Shown here in pieces: positions 50,676-58,738 of a DNA stretch of 64,000 bases; the stretch's first letter is position 1; each line of letters begins with the position of its first letter. Position numbers and translations under genes: made by a program. The notes under the pieces are model-generated. The model worked only from the letters and a program-made list of their open reading frames with translations. It did no database searches and was not told the DNA's origin. The stretch comes from RPQJ01 sp963846315 (GTDB lineage Bacteria; Pseudomonadota; Gammaproteobacteria; Steroidobacterales; Steroidobacteraceae): contig CAWJVM010000008.1 of assembly GCA_963846315.1 (NCBI GenBank), positions 1 through 64,000 of the forward strand, read 5' to 3'.

Positions 50676-51077
50676 ATGGCAAAAGCGAAGAAGTCCGTGA
50701 AGAAGTCCGCCCGCAAGCCGGTGAAGAAGTCCGCCCGCAAGGCAGCCCCGAAGGCCGCACCGACGATCAGGAGCGTGCTGACCAAGTCCGCGCTGGTCGC
50801 TCACCTGGCCGAGGCCGCGCAGGTTGCCGCCAAGGACGTGCGCGCATTGCTCGCCGCGCTCGAGAACGTGATCCACGCCTCGATCAGCAAGAAGGGCGCC
50901 CGCGTGTTCGTGCTGCCGGGGCTCCTGAAGATCACGGTCACCAACGTGGCGGCAAAGCCGGCGCGCAAGGGCGTCAACCCGTTCACGGGTGAAGCCACGA
51001 CGTTCAAGGCCAAGCCGGCGACCGTGAAGGTCAAGGTGCGTCCGATGAAGAAGCTGAAGGACGCCGCGACCCGCTGA
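50676..51077 (+). CDS. HU-family DNA-binding protein with a basic N-terminal tail
   Basis: 133-aa nucleoid protein. Residues 1-30 are a Lys/Ala/Pro tail (AKAKKSVKKSARKPVKKSAR), followed by an HU/IHF-like fold from about 35: TKSALVAHLAEAAQVAAKDV, the GARVFVLPGLLKITV core and a DNA-binding arm (KPARKGVNPFTGEATTFKAK) of the usual HU type. Histone-H1-like tails of this kind occur on HU proteins of several proteobacteria and may compact DNA. A strong stem-loop follows. Confidence 0.88.
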   Translation: MAKAKKSVKKSARKPVKKSARKAAPKAAPTIRSVLTKSALVAHLAEAAQVAAKDVRALLAALENVIHASISKKGARVFVLPGLLKITVTNVAAKPARKGVNPFTGEATTFKAKPATVKVKVRPMKKLKDAATR

Positions 51078-51102
51078 GGTCGGGCTTTCGTCGGTTTCTA
51101 AA

Positions 51103-51133
51103 GGCCAGGACGACTGTTTCAGTCGTCCTGGTC
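51103..51133. terminator. Stem-loop between HU-like and pspC genes
   Basis: 11-bp perfect stem CCAGGACGACT / AGTCGTCCTGG with a GTTTC loop, lying between two convergent genes. There is no T-run, so it may act as a bidirectional transcript-end structure rather than a classical terminator. Confidence 0.55.
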
Positions 51134-51154
51134 CGCGCCTGCGTCGCGCGCCGG

Positions 51155-51730
51155 TCAGCCGGTCGCGAGATGGAATTTGGTGCGCAGGAATTCCATGAAG
51201 CTGCGGCTCTTCGCCGGCAACCAGCGCAGCGGCGGGTGGCCGGTGGGCAACGGGGCGTACGGCATCAGCAGCATCAGTGCCAGGTACACGAGCAGCACGC
51301 TGCCGCCGCTCAGCAGCAGCAGCAGCACCGCGAAGACCCGCAGCGCCGCGACGTTGAAGCCGAAATAACGGCCGAGACCGGCGCACACACCACTCACGAC
51401 GGCGGTTTCGCTCACTTGCTGCAAGGTCCGCGCCGAGCTGCGCGGCGACGATTCCGGGGCGACCGACGGCCCCGGCGCCTGTACCGACCCGATTTCCTCG
51501 AGCGCAGGCTCGAGTTCCGCCAGTGTCACGACCGTCTGGTCCGCACGCAGGCGACGCGTGCACTGATCGGCCACGGCCTGCTCGAGGTCACTGAGGATCT
51601 CCTGCGGATCGGGATCGCCTTCCAGCAGGCTCGCCGATTCGGCGAGGTACCGCTCGAGGCGCGCCTGCGCTGCGTCGTCGAACTGCAGCACGCTGCGATT
51701 GAGACGGACGGTGGTGGCTAGACGTTGCAT
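51155..51730 (-). CDS. PspC-domain membrane protein
   Basis: 191-aa protein. The N-terminal ~100 residues are cytoplasmic and acidic (helical, DLEQAVADQCTRRL). Then comes a PspC domain (about 108-165): AVVSGVCAGLGRYFGFNVAALRV followed by a membrane helix LLLLLSGGSVLLVYLALML. PspC proteins act in envelope stress responses. It starts 3 bp after the padR stop, so it is under the PadR regulator; a padR-pspC pair is a common bacterial operon. Confidence 0.88.
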   Translation of the reverse strand: MQRLATTVRLNRSVLQFDDAAQARLERYLAESASLLEGDPDPQEILSDLEQAVADQCTRRLRADQTVVTLAELEPALEEIGSVQAPGPSVAPESSPRSSARTLQQVSETAVVSGVCAGLGRYFGFNVAALRVFAVLLLLLSGGSVLLVYLALMLLMPYAPLPTGHPPLRWLPAKSRSFMEFLRTKFHLATG

Positions 51731-51733
51731 GGC

Positions 51734-52057
51734 TCAGTTTCCGATGTCGGCGATCGTGCGGTTGATCAAGTTCCAATACTCATCCAGCGCGTTGAGTTGC
51801 GCGCGGCCCGAGTCGGTCAGCCGGTAGTACTTGCGCGGCGGCCCGGCGTCCGACTCCTGCCACTCGTACTGCACCAGGTCCTCCCGACGCAGCTTGCTGA
51901 GCAGAGGATAAAGCGTGCCTTCCTGGGTGGTGAATTCGGTGCCAGCGAGCCGACGCAGGATGTCCGGCACGTACACGCTCTTCGCACCCACGATCTTCAG
52001 CACCAGGAATTCCAGGAGACCCTTCCGGATCGGTGCAAGCTTGGTTTCGACGGCCAT
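51734..52057 (-). CDS. PadR-family transcriptional regulator
   Basis: 107-aa winged-helix repressor. The core KGLLEFLVLKIVGAKSVYVPDILRRLAGTEF (first part diagnostic), TTQEGTLYPLLSKLRREDLVQYEW and PPRKYYRLTDSGRAQL are classic PadR. It is coupled to pspC, and probably autoregulates from the repeats immediately upstream. Confidence 0.93.
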   Translation of the reverse strand: MAVETKLAPIRKGLLEFLVLKIVGAKSVYVPDILRRLAGTEFTTQEGTLYPLLSKLRREDLVQYEWQESDAGPPRKYYRLTDSGRAQLNALDEYWNLINRTIADIGN

Positions 52058-52068
52058 GATTTGTGACT

Positions 52069-52094
52069 ACAGTACCTTTGTACATAACAGTACC
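52069..52094 (-). promoter_or_regulatory. Likely PadR operator upstream of padR-pspC
   Basis: ACAGTACC occurs at 52069-52076 and 52087-52094, an 18-bp periodic direct repeat just upstream of padR, with TACATAAC between. On the minus strand it reads GGTACTGT...GGTACTGT, overlapping where a promoter must lie. Binding by PadR is inferred. Confidence 0.5.
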
Positions 52095-52111
52095 TGTCTT
52101 CATCCTGTTCG

Positions 52112-52504
52112 TCAACCACCCCCACCCGTCCAGAGGCCACGGCTGCGGTACGCGTAGAAGTAGGCGGCCAGGTACGCGGGCACGATCAACAGCGTCAGCA
52201 CTGCGGCAAACATGGCAACCGCGCGGTCGCCCAGCATCACCGGCACGAGCATGACGGCGTTGGCGAAGAGGACCAGCCAGAAAACAGCACGCCAGTAGCG
52301 TTCGCTGCCGATACGACGCTGCAGTGCGTAACCCCAGAGCGCGGTCAGGAGCGCTGCGCTCAACGTCCAGTTGCCGAGCATCAGCGCCGTGATTTCGCCA
52401 CCGCGGGAGAGGTTGACGGCTTCGCCCGCGAGCACGCCAAACGTCAGCACTGCCGCGTATGCGACCCAGCCAGCCTTCGCTCCGGACAGGGGATGCGTCG
52501 TCAC
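52112..52504 (-). CDS. Hypothetical four-helix membrane protein
   Basis: 130-aa integral membrane protein with four hydrophobic segments (AYAAVLTFGVLAGEAVNL, LSAALLTALWGYAL, AVFWLVLFANAVMLVPVML and the last near AAVLTLLIVPAYLAAYFYA). I do not recognise a family. The GTG at 52504 lies one base after the slyX stop; an ATG at 52543 inside slyX is the alternative. Same strand as slyX and GST. Confidence 0.6.
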   Translation of the reverse strand: MTTHPLSGAKAGWVAYAAVLTFGVLAGEAVNLSRGGEITALMLGNWTLSAALLTALWGYALQRRIGSERYWRAVFWLVLFANAVMLVPVMLGDRAVAMFAAVLTLLIVPAYLAAYFYAYRSRGLWTGGGG

Positions 52505-52505
52505 G

Positions 52506-52706
52506 TCAGTAGTGCGGAGGAACTTCGATCCCGGTCGGGTCACCGCCGCGGTCCTCGAGCTGTTGCACTTGTTCGACCAGCTGCCGGTTGCGGTCGCGCA
52601 GCACGTCGAGCTCGCGCTGCTGCCGATACAGGACGTCGCTCAGTTCCTGCAGCGCGCGCTCCAGGTGGGCGACCTTGAATTCGAGCGCATCGACGCGCTC
52701 GCTCAT
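52506..52706 (-). CDS. slyX: SlyX family protein
   Basis: 66-aa coiled-coil protein: MSERVDALEFKVAHLERALQ, then heptads to QLVEQVQQLED and a short tail ending PPHY, the usual SlyX ending. Function unknown. The ATG overlaps the GST stop by four bases (ATGA). Confidence 0.88.
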   Translation of the reverse strand: MSERVDALEFKVAHLERALQELSDVLYRQQRELDVLRDRNRQLVEQVQQLEDRGGDPTGIEVPPHY

Positions 52707-53398
52707 TGCGGCGTGGCCGGTGCGCGGTAGTCGGCCGTGACGACGCCGACCTGCAACGCCTCGGCCTCGTGGTCGACCTCGCGCCAGGTTTCGGCGAGCG
52801 CGGCCTCTTCCCATGCATGCATCGCGGGCAGTTCGAGCAGGCGCTGCGCGTACTGCGCGGCGTTGCCGGTCAACTCCAGGCCATACGTGCGCACGCGGTA
52901 AGCGACCGGACAATAGAACGCGTCGACCACGGTGAATTCGCGCCCGGCGAGAAACGGTCCGCCGAAGCGCGACAAGCCTTCGTTCCACAGTTCTTCGATG
53001 CGGCGGATGTCCGCGACGAGTGCCGCGGGTTGCGTGTGCAGCTGTACGCGCAAGCCGACGTTCATGGTGCAGACGGTGCGCAGCGTGGCGAAGCCCGAGT
53101 GCATTTCTGCAGCAGCGCAGCGCGCCCAGGTGCGTGCCGCAGCCTCGGCCGGCCAGAGGCCCGGGTCGCGCTCGGCCAGAAACTCGCTGATGCCGAGCGA
53201 ATCCCACACCACCGTTGCGCCATCGCGCAGGCACGGCACCTTGCCCGAGGGCGAGAAGGCGCGGAACGCAGCGAAGTTCGAGCCGCGCGCGAACGGCTTG
53301 ATGTGTTCGACGAAGGGGATGCCGCGTGCGTGCAGCAGGACCCAGGGTCGCAGCGACCACGACGAATAATTCTTGTTGCCGATGTAGAGCTCGTACAT
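52703..53398 (-). CDS. Glutathione S-transferase family protein
   Basis: 231-aa cytosolic protein. An N-terminal thioredoxin-like domain starts YELYIGNKNYSSWSLRPWVL with a Ser/Tyr candidate residue, then FSPSGKVPCLRDG and VWDSLGISEFLAER (glutathione gamma-Glu contacts). The C-terminal helical domain follows. Substrate unknown. Coupled to slyX downstream. Confidence 0.85.
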   Translation of the reverse strand: MYELYIGNKNYSSWSLRPWVLLHARGIPFVEHIKPFARGSNFAAFRAFSPSGKVPCLRDGATVVWDSLGISEFLAERDPGLWPAEAAARTWARCAAAEMHSGFATLRTVCTMNVGLRVQLHTQPAALVADIRRIEELWNEGLSRFGGPFLAGREFTVVDAFYCPVAYRVRTYGLELTGNAAQYAQRLLELPAMHAWEEAALAETWREVDHEAEALQVGVVTADYRAPATPQ

Positions 53399-53417
53399 GG
53401 GTTCTCCGGGTTCGTGG

Positions 53418-53840
53418 TCAGTACTTGTGCGTCGAGAGCAGCAGGTTGGTCTCGGAGTTGGCCACGCCTTCGATGCGGCGAATGCGGCTCAGCACGCGGT
53501 CGAACTCCTGCAGCGTGTCGGCGCGCAGCTCGGCGATGATGTCCCAGCGGCCGTTGGTCGTGTGCAGCGTGGCCACCGACGCATCCCCGCGCAGCGAGCG
53601 CAGCACTTTCTCGACGTTGTTGCCCTCGACCGCAATCAGCATCAGCGCGGTGATGCGGCGGTCCGCGTCGGGTGCGGCCAGGCGGACGGTGTAACCCGCT
53701 ATCACGCCTTCCTGCTCGAGCCGGGCGATACGGTTCTGCACGGTGCCGCGGGCCACGCGCAACGTGCGCGCGAGGGTGGCCGCCGGCAGGCGGGCATTGT
53801 CCCGCAAGAGGCCGACGAGTTGGCGGTCGAGGTCATCCAT
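53418..53840 (-). CDS. Lrp/AsnC-family transcriptional regulator
   Basis: 140-aa regulator: an N-terminal HTH (DDLDRQLVGLLRDNARLPAATLARTLRVARGTVQNRIARLE region) and a RAM ligand domain (ITALMLIAVEGNNVEKVLRSL, WDIIAELRADTLQEF). It is divergent from the ornithine-cyclodeaminase-family and arginase genes, so amino-acid-responsive control of those genes is a reasonable inference. Confidence 0.92.
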   Translation of the reverse strand: MDDLDRQLVGLLRDNARLPAATLARTLRVARGTVQNRIARLEQEGVIAGYTVRLAAPDADRRITALMLIAVEGNNVEKVLRSLRGDASVATLHTTNGRWDIIAELRADTLQEFDRVLSRIRRIEGVANSETNLLLSTHKY

Positions 53841-54005
53841 GGCGCACCTGCAATCTGGCGAACTGCGCGATCGTGTTGGCGATTTGGTCGAATTATAGAC
53901 CAGATCGATTGGTTTGCTGGCTTCCTGTTAGCTCGTACGGAGCCGATGATGCTGCGATGGGCCCGCGATTTCTCGCTCCATGGCGGCCCGGGCAGGGGGA
54001 CAGCG

Positions 54006-55079
54006 ATGGTCGACTATATCGGCGTCCGTGACATCCAGCGCATCGTCAATGCGCTCGGGCCGGCGGAATTCATTGCCCGGCTGGCGGGCGAAATCGAGGC
54101 GGATTACCGGCGCTGGCCGGAGTTCGATAAGGCGCCGCGCCTGGCGAACCATTCAGCGGTCGGCGTCATCGAGCTGATGCCGGCGACCGACGGCACCTTG
54201 TACTCGTTCAAGTACGTCAACGGTCATCCCAAGAACACGGCCGAGGGCCTGTTGACGGTGACGGCGTTCGGGGTGCTGGCGGATGTCGATACGGGGTATC
54301 CGTTGCTGTTGTCGGAGCTCACCGTGACGACGGCACTGCGGACTGCCGCGACGTCGGCCCTGGCCGCGCAGAAGCTGGCACGTCCCGACAGCCGTGTGAT
54401 GGCGCTGATCGGCAACGGCGCCCAGGGCGAATTCCAGGCCATCGCGTTCCATCGCTTGTGCGGCATCCGGGAACTGCGGATCTACGACGTGGACCACCAA
54501 GCCACGGCCAAGCTCGAGCGCAACCTTGCAGCCATGCCTGAACTCGCGGACCTGACGGTGGTGCGCACGCATTCCGCCGCCGAGGCGTGCAAGGGCGCAG
54601 ACATTGTCACCACGGTCACGGCGGACAAGCGCAACGCCGTCATCCTGACGCCGCCGATGATCACGCCCGGTATGCACATCAACGGCGTGGGCGGCGATTG
54701 TCCGGGCAAGACAGAACTGCACCCGGACATCCTGCGGCTGCCGGACTTGCGCGTCGTGGTCGAGTTCGAGCCGCAGTCACGGATCGAAGGCGAGATCCAG
54801 CAGATGCCGGCGGACTATCCGGTGCTCGAACTGGCGCAGGTGCTGCGCGGGGAAGCGGTGGCTCGGCGCTCGGAGCGGGACATCACCCTGTTCGATTCCG
54901 TGGGCTTCGCGTTGGAGGATTTCTCCGCGTTGCGATTCCTGTACGCACTGATTTCGCAGCAACGGCTCGGTCGCCGCGATCTCGATCTCGTGCCGGTGCT
55001 CGACGACCCGAAGGACCTGTTCGGCGGCACGCTCGCCGGACGCACGACCGCGCGGCCTCGCAAGCGCAAGACGGCTTGA
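54006..55079 (+). CDS. Ornithine cyclodeaminase family protein
   Basis: 357-aa NAD-dependent protein of the ornithine cyclodeaminase/mu-crystallin family, converting ornithine to proline plus ammonia in the best-known members. It shows LLSELTVTTALRTAATSALAA, the NAD site ALIGNGAQGEFQ, and INGVGGDCPGKTEL with the catalytic Asp. AGGGGGA lies five bases before the ATG. An arginase gene follows after 9 bp: arginine to ornithine to proline is a coherent pathway. Confidence 0.9.
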   Translation: MVDYIGVRDIQRIVNALGPAEFIARLAGEIEADYRRWPEFDKAPRLANHSAVGVIELMPATDGTLYSFKYVNGHPKNTAEGLLTVTAFGVLADVDTGYPLLLSELTVTTALRTAATSALAAQKLARPDSRVMALIGNGAQGEFQAIAFHRLCGIRELRIYDVDHQATAKLERNLAAMPELADLTVVRTHSAAEACKGADIVTTVTADKRNAVILTPPMITPGMHINGVGGDCPGKTELHPDILRLPDLRVVVEFEPQSRIEGEIQQMPADYPVLELAQVLRGEAVARRSERDITLFDSVGFALEDFSALRFLYALISQQRLGRRDLDLVPVLDDPKDLFGGTLAGRTTARPRKRKTA

Positions 55080-55088
55080 GTTGCGGCC

Positions 55089-56003
55089 ATGACCAGCACC
55101 ATCGCGCTGATCGGCGCACCCACCGACATCGGCGCCGGCGCGCGTGGCGCCTCGATGGGTCCGGAGGCGTTGCGTGTCGCGCAGTTGCAGGCCGTGCTCG
55201 AAGCGCAGGGCCTGGAGGTCATCGACCGCGGCAACCTCAACGGACCGCCGAATCCCTGGCAACCGCCCGAGGACGGTTACCGTCACCTGCGTGAAGTGAC
55301 GGCGTGGAACCAGCTCGTGCACGGCGCCGTGCTCGACGAACTCGCTGCGTCGCGACTGCCGATGCTGCTCGGCGGCGATCACAGTCTCGCGATCGGCTCC
55401 ATCAGTGCCGCCGCGAAACACTGTCGCGACACGGGTCGCAAACTGCGCGTGCTCTGGTTCGATGCGCACGCCGACTTCAACACCCACGTCCTCACGCCCA
55501 GCGGCAACGTGCACGGGATGCCCGTGGCGTGCCTTTGTGGTCACGGCCCGTTGCAACTGGTGTCGATCGGCGGCCACGTGCCGGCCATCGATCCTGCGCA
55601 ACTGCGGCAGATCGGCATCCGCAGCGTCGATGCCGGCGAGAAGCGCTTCGTGCGCGAGGTGGGCATCGAAGTCTTCGACATGCGCTACATCGACGAGATG
55701 GGCATGCGCTACACGTTGCACCAGGCCCTGCTCGGCGTCGACGCCGATACCCACATCCACGTCAGTCTCGACGTCGACTTTCTCGATCCCGACATCGCGC
55801 CGGGCGTGGGCACCACGGTCTCCGGCGGACCGACCTACCGCGAGGCGCAGCTCTGCATGGAAATGGTGGCCGACACGGGCCAGCTGGGCTCGCTCGACAT
55901 CGTCGAGCTCAATCCGGCGTTCGACATCCGCAATCGCACGGCCGAGGTGGCCGTCGACCTGATCGGCTCGCTGTTCGGCAAGAGCACCCTGATGCGGCAG
56001 TGA
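55089..56003 (+). CDS. rocF: Arginase
   Basis: 304-aa manganese enzyme hydrolysing arginine to ornithine and urea. The ureohydrolase motifs GGDHSLAIGS, WFDAHADFNT and SLDVDFLDPDIAPGVGTTVSGG carry all six metal ligands. It is cotranscribed with the cyclodeaminase gene and probably controlled by the divergent Lrp-type regulator. Agmatinase cannot be wholly excluded but the N-terminal APTDIGAGARGASMGPEALR favours arginase. Confidence 0.93.
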   Translation: MTSTIALIGAPTDIGAGARGASMGPEALRVAQLQAVLEAQGLEVIDRGNLNGPPNPWQPPEDGYRHLREVTAWNQLVHGAVLDELAASRLPMLLGGDHSLAIGSISAAAKHCRDTGRKLRVLWFDAHADFNTHVLTPSGNVHGMPVACLCGHGPLQLVSIGGHVPAIDPAQLRQIGIRSVDAGEKRFVREVGIEVFDMRYIDEMGMRYTLHQALLGVDADTHIHVSLDVDFLDPDIAPGVGTTVSGGPTYREAQLCMEMVADTGQLGSLDIVELNPAFDIRNRTAEVAVDLIGSLFGKSTLMRQ

Positions 56004-56128
56004 GACGCGGCCGCTCGGCAGCGCGCATCGTCAGCGCCTGGTTCTGCCCCGCGCAGGCAGCGCTTTCGAGGCAACGAGCGGCGCGGTACCCTGCGCGCTG
56101 CAAACGCAGCGAGCGGCAACGATTCACC

Positions 56129-56545
56129 ATGCGCTGGATTCGAATAGGCTTGTTGGCCGGCCTGGCCGTCGTGGCGGCCAGTGGCTGGTTGTCACGCGAA
56201 ACGCCGCGAGGCGCGAGCGCAGGGGCCGAGGTGGCGTCGGAGCGGGGCACGTCGGCATCGCAGCCCGACACCACCGGACTGCCGCTCGAGGCGCAGCAGA
56301 CACTGCGGCTCATCGCAGCTGGCGGCCCGTTTCCCTACGACCGTGACGGCGCGACCTTCCAGAACCGCGAGCGACGACTGCCCGCGCAGCCCGCCGGCTA
56401 CTACCGTGAATACACGGTGTCGACTCCGGGCTCGTCCGACCGCGGCGCACGTCGCATCGTGAGCGGGGGCAATCCACCCGCCGAGTTCTATTACACCGAC
56501 GATCACTACCGCAGCTTCCGCCAGGTCGAGGCGCCGCGCCCATGA
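56129..56545 (+). CDS. Barnase-like guanyl-specific ribonuclease, exported
   Basis: 138-aa protein with an N-terminal hydrophobic anchor or signal (about 4-20), a Ser/Thr/Ala-rich linker and a C-terminal RNase N1/T1 domain (about 60-138): GPFPYDRDGATFQNRERRLP, catalytic Glu in YYREYTV, Arg in RRIVSGG, and catalytic His in TDDHYRSF, matching barnase Glu73, Arg87 and His102. Its stop overlaps the barstar start (ATGA), giving coupled toxin and inhibitor. It could be a secreted nutrient nuclease or an antibacterial effector. Confidence 0.9.
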   Translation: MRWIRIGLLAGLAVVAASGWLSRETPRGASAGAEVASERGTSASQPDTTGLPLEAQQTLRLIAAGGPFPYDRDGATFQNRERRLPAQPAGYYREYTVSTPGSSDRGARRIVSGGNPPAEFYYTDDHYRSFRQVEAPRP

Positions 56546-56922
56546 TCGAACTCGTGCGCGACGTCGAACTGACCGACGACACCGTGCGTGGCCTGGAACT
56601 GCTGGCGTCGTCGCTGGACTGGCCGTGCTGCGTCGTCGAGCTCAAGGGGTGCGTGGACAAAGCCGGCCTGCTCGAGCGGTGTGCCGAGGTGCTGCGGTTT
56701 CCAAGCTGGTTCGGCCACAACTGGGACGCGTTCTTCGATTGCCTCATCGACCTGCCGGGCGCGCGCCGGGCGCGTGGCTGCGTCATCGTGCTGCGCCACG
56801 CCGGCGAATTGCGGGCTCACTCGCCCGAGGCATTCGATACGGCGCGATCCATCCTGGCGGACGCGGCCAAGGTCTGGAGCGACCGCGGTGTCGCCATGCG
56901 CGTGTTTGTCGAGACCGCCTGA
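56542..56922 (+). CDS. Barstar-family ribonuclease inhibitor
   Basis: 126-aa cytoplasmic inhibitor. The barstar core ELKGCVDKAGLLERCAEVL and FPSWFGHNWDAFFDCLIDL (the helix that plugs the barnase active site, with conserved Asp) is intact. Overlap of four bases with the RNase gene implies coordinated translation, protecting the cell from unsecreted RNase. Confidence 0.93.
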   Translation: MIELVRDVELTDDTVRGLELLASSLDWPCCVVELKGCVDKAGLLERCAEVLRFPSWFGHNWDAFFDCLIDLPGARRARGCVIVLRHAGELRAHSPEAFDTARSILADAAKVWSDRGVAMRVFVETA

Positions 56923-56967
56923 AGTGGCGTGAACGGCGGGTGGCGACGCGCGCCAAACACCTTGAAC

Positions 56968-57201
56968 TCAACCCGTGGCGCTGGTCCAGAAATGCGCTTC
57001 GATCGACCGGGACGACAGTTTGACCGGCGATGGGCTCGCCGGCAGGTGCCGGCCGTCGCGTGGCTGCTTGACGCGAGTCAGCCAGACCTGGTGCGGATCC
57101 CACGACCCGGACCCGACATTGCGCTGGGTGCCGTCATCGTTCGGAACTCGATTGTTCGCGACGTCGTCCGCATTGCTTGCCATTGTGTTCGCCCAATTCA
57201 T
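56968..57201 (-). CDS. Small hypothetical protein
   Basis: 77-aa polar protein with DDGTQRNVGSGSWDPHQVWL and a central TRVKQPRDGRHLPASPSP. AGGAAG lies eight bases before the ATG. I do not recognise it; it has no membrane segment. Convergent with barstar. Confidence 0.55.
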   Translation of the reverse strand: MNWANTMASNADDVANNRVPNDDGTQRNVGSGSWDPHQVWLTRVKQPRDGRHLPASPSPVKLSSRSIEAHFWTSATG

Positions 57202-57354
57202 GTAATGCTTCCTGCTTGCTTGTGGTCAGCCTGCCGGCTCGCGAATTGACGCGAGCAAGTGCGGGAGCCTGGCGGGTAACACGGCCGATCTCTGTGCGTT
57301 GCCAGACAGTAGACGGTGCTAAACACTGCATCGCGCCCAACTCGCGGCCGGGCG

Positions 57355-57741
57355 TCAGCCACGGCTTCCCCGGCTCGCGCGCGACATCGCGCCGTGGCGC
57401 CAGTAACGGTTCAGGGTGCGCTGGTGATGGACGTCCTTGCGCAGCGAGCGAACGGTGATCGTGAGGCCAAAAACAGCCACGATGAGGATCATCGCCGCCG
57501 GGCCGATCAGCGCGATCGACCACGTTTCGACATCGCGCTCGCTCGCCATCCTTCGCGCGCTCGCGTCGACCTTGACCTTCCAGTCGGTGTCGTACGTCCA
57601 GGTCGACGGCAACTCGCTCTGCAGCGCGATCGGCGTCGTCGGCGCCGAGGAATCCTGTGCGCTCACGGGCAGCGCGAAGGCCAGCGTGAAGGACAGCGCG
57701 ACGAAGGCCGCGAGCCACGGTCCGAGCATTCGGCAACTCAT
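57355..57741 (-). CDS. Hypothetical membrane-anchored protein
   Basis: 128-aa protein with a signal peptide (to about residue 29, LPVSAQ), a short extracytoplasmic region (PSTWTYDTDWKVKVDASARRM) and a C-terminal membrane helix (IALIGPAAMILIVAVFGLTI) with a basic cytoplasmic tail. The start at 57741 has GGAG seven bases upstream. Family unknown. Confidence 0.65.
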   Translation of the reverse strand: MSCRMLGPWLAAFVALSFTLAFALPVSAQDSSAPTTPIALQSELPSTWTYDTDWKVKVDASARRMASERDVETWSIALIGPAAMILIVAVFGLTITVRSLRKDVHHQRTLNRYWRHGAMSRASRGSRG

Positions 57742-57878
57742 GCATTCTCTCCAGGCGGGCAAGACCATACCAAGCGGGCAGGATCAACTGCCGCGCATGG
57801 CGCGTCTGTACGTCACCGAACGAAGTTCGTGTGGGACCGGGCGCTAGCCGGTGTAGGTGCCCGGAGGAAACGGCGCCG

Positions 57879-58631
57879 TCAGGCGCCGAGGTGCTTGGTC
57901 AGCCCTTCGATGCGATCCGTCTCGCGTTTGACGACCGAATAGCACTCGCAGCACAGCTGCTCGAGCCGCTGCCGGTCGAGCACGGTGATATGTCCGCGGC
58001 TATAGCTGATCGCGCCGAGCTTCTGCAACTTGCCCGCTGCGTCCGTGACACCTTCGCGGCGGACACCCAGCATGTTCGCGATCAGCTCCTGCGTCATGAC
58101 CAGCTTGTTGGACTTCAGCCGGTCAAGCGACAGCAGCAACCACCGGCACAGCTGCTGGTCGACGGAATGGTGCCGGTTGCACACCGCCGTCTGTGCCATC
58201 TGCGTGATCAGTGCCTGCGTGTAGCGCAGCAGCAGCAATTGCAGCTCACCGTTGCGGTGAAACTCGTCCTTCAAGCGCTGGCCGGCCAGGCGGTAGGCGT
58301 GACCGGCGCTCTGCACGATGGCGCGACTCGGTGTGGTGCCGCCGCCCATGAACAGCGCGATGCCGATGAGCCCTTCGTGGCCGACCACCGAAATCTCGGC
58401 CGACGCGCCGCTTTCCAGCACATACAACAGCGACACGATCGAGTTGGTCGGGAAGTAGACGTATTTGAGCGCATCGCCGGATTCGTACAAAACCTTGCCG
58501 AGCGGCATCGCAACGAGACGCAAGTGCGGGAACACGCGCTCGCGCTCGTCGGACGAGAGCGCAGCGAGCAGGTGATTCTGTTCGGGGAGGTGTTGTGCAG
58601 GTGAGGCAGCGGTGTCCGTCATGTCTGCCAT
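57879..58631 (-). CDS. Crp/Fnr-family transcriptional regulator (copy A)
   Basis: 250-aa regulator with an N-terminal cyclic-nucleotide-type beta-roll (GKVLYESGDALKYVYFPTNSIVSLLYVLE; quoted in part) and a C-terminal winged HTH (MTQELIANMLGVRREGVTDAAGKLQ; quoted in part). No Fnr-type N-terminal Cys cluster; a CCEC motif is near the C-terminus (EQLCCECY). Similar overall to copy B next door, consistent with duplication. Ligand unknown. Confidence 0.88.
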   Translation of the reverse strand: MADMTDTAASPAQHLPEQNHLLAALSSDERERVFPHLRLVAMPLGKVLYESGDALKYVYFPTNSIVSLLYVLESGASAEISVVGHEGLIGIALFMGGGTTPSRAIVQSAGHAYRLAGQRLKDEFHRNGELQLLLLRYTQALITQMAQTAVCNRHHSVDQQLCRWLLLSLDRLKSNKLVMTQELIANMLGVRREGVTDAAGKLQKLGAISYSRGHITVLDRQRLEQLCCECYSVVKRETDRIEGLTKHLGA

Positions 58632-58738
58632 CCACGGTCTTGCGGCCTCTCAGGATACCGCAGTGCCGGCAAGTCTGTAGGGAATGGGACAAAAGCCCGC
58701 CTGGCAACGTGCTTTACCCGGCGCCACCTGCGTCAGGC

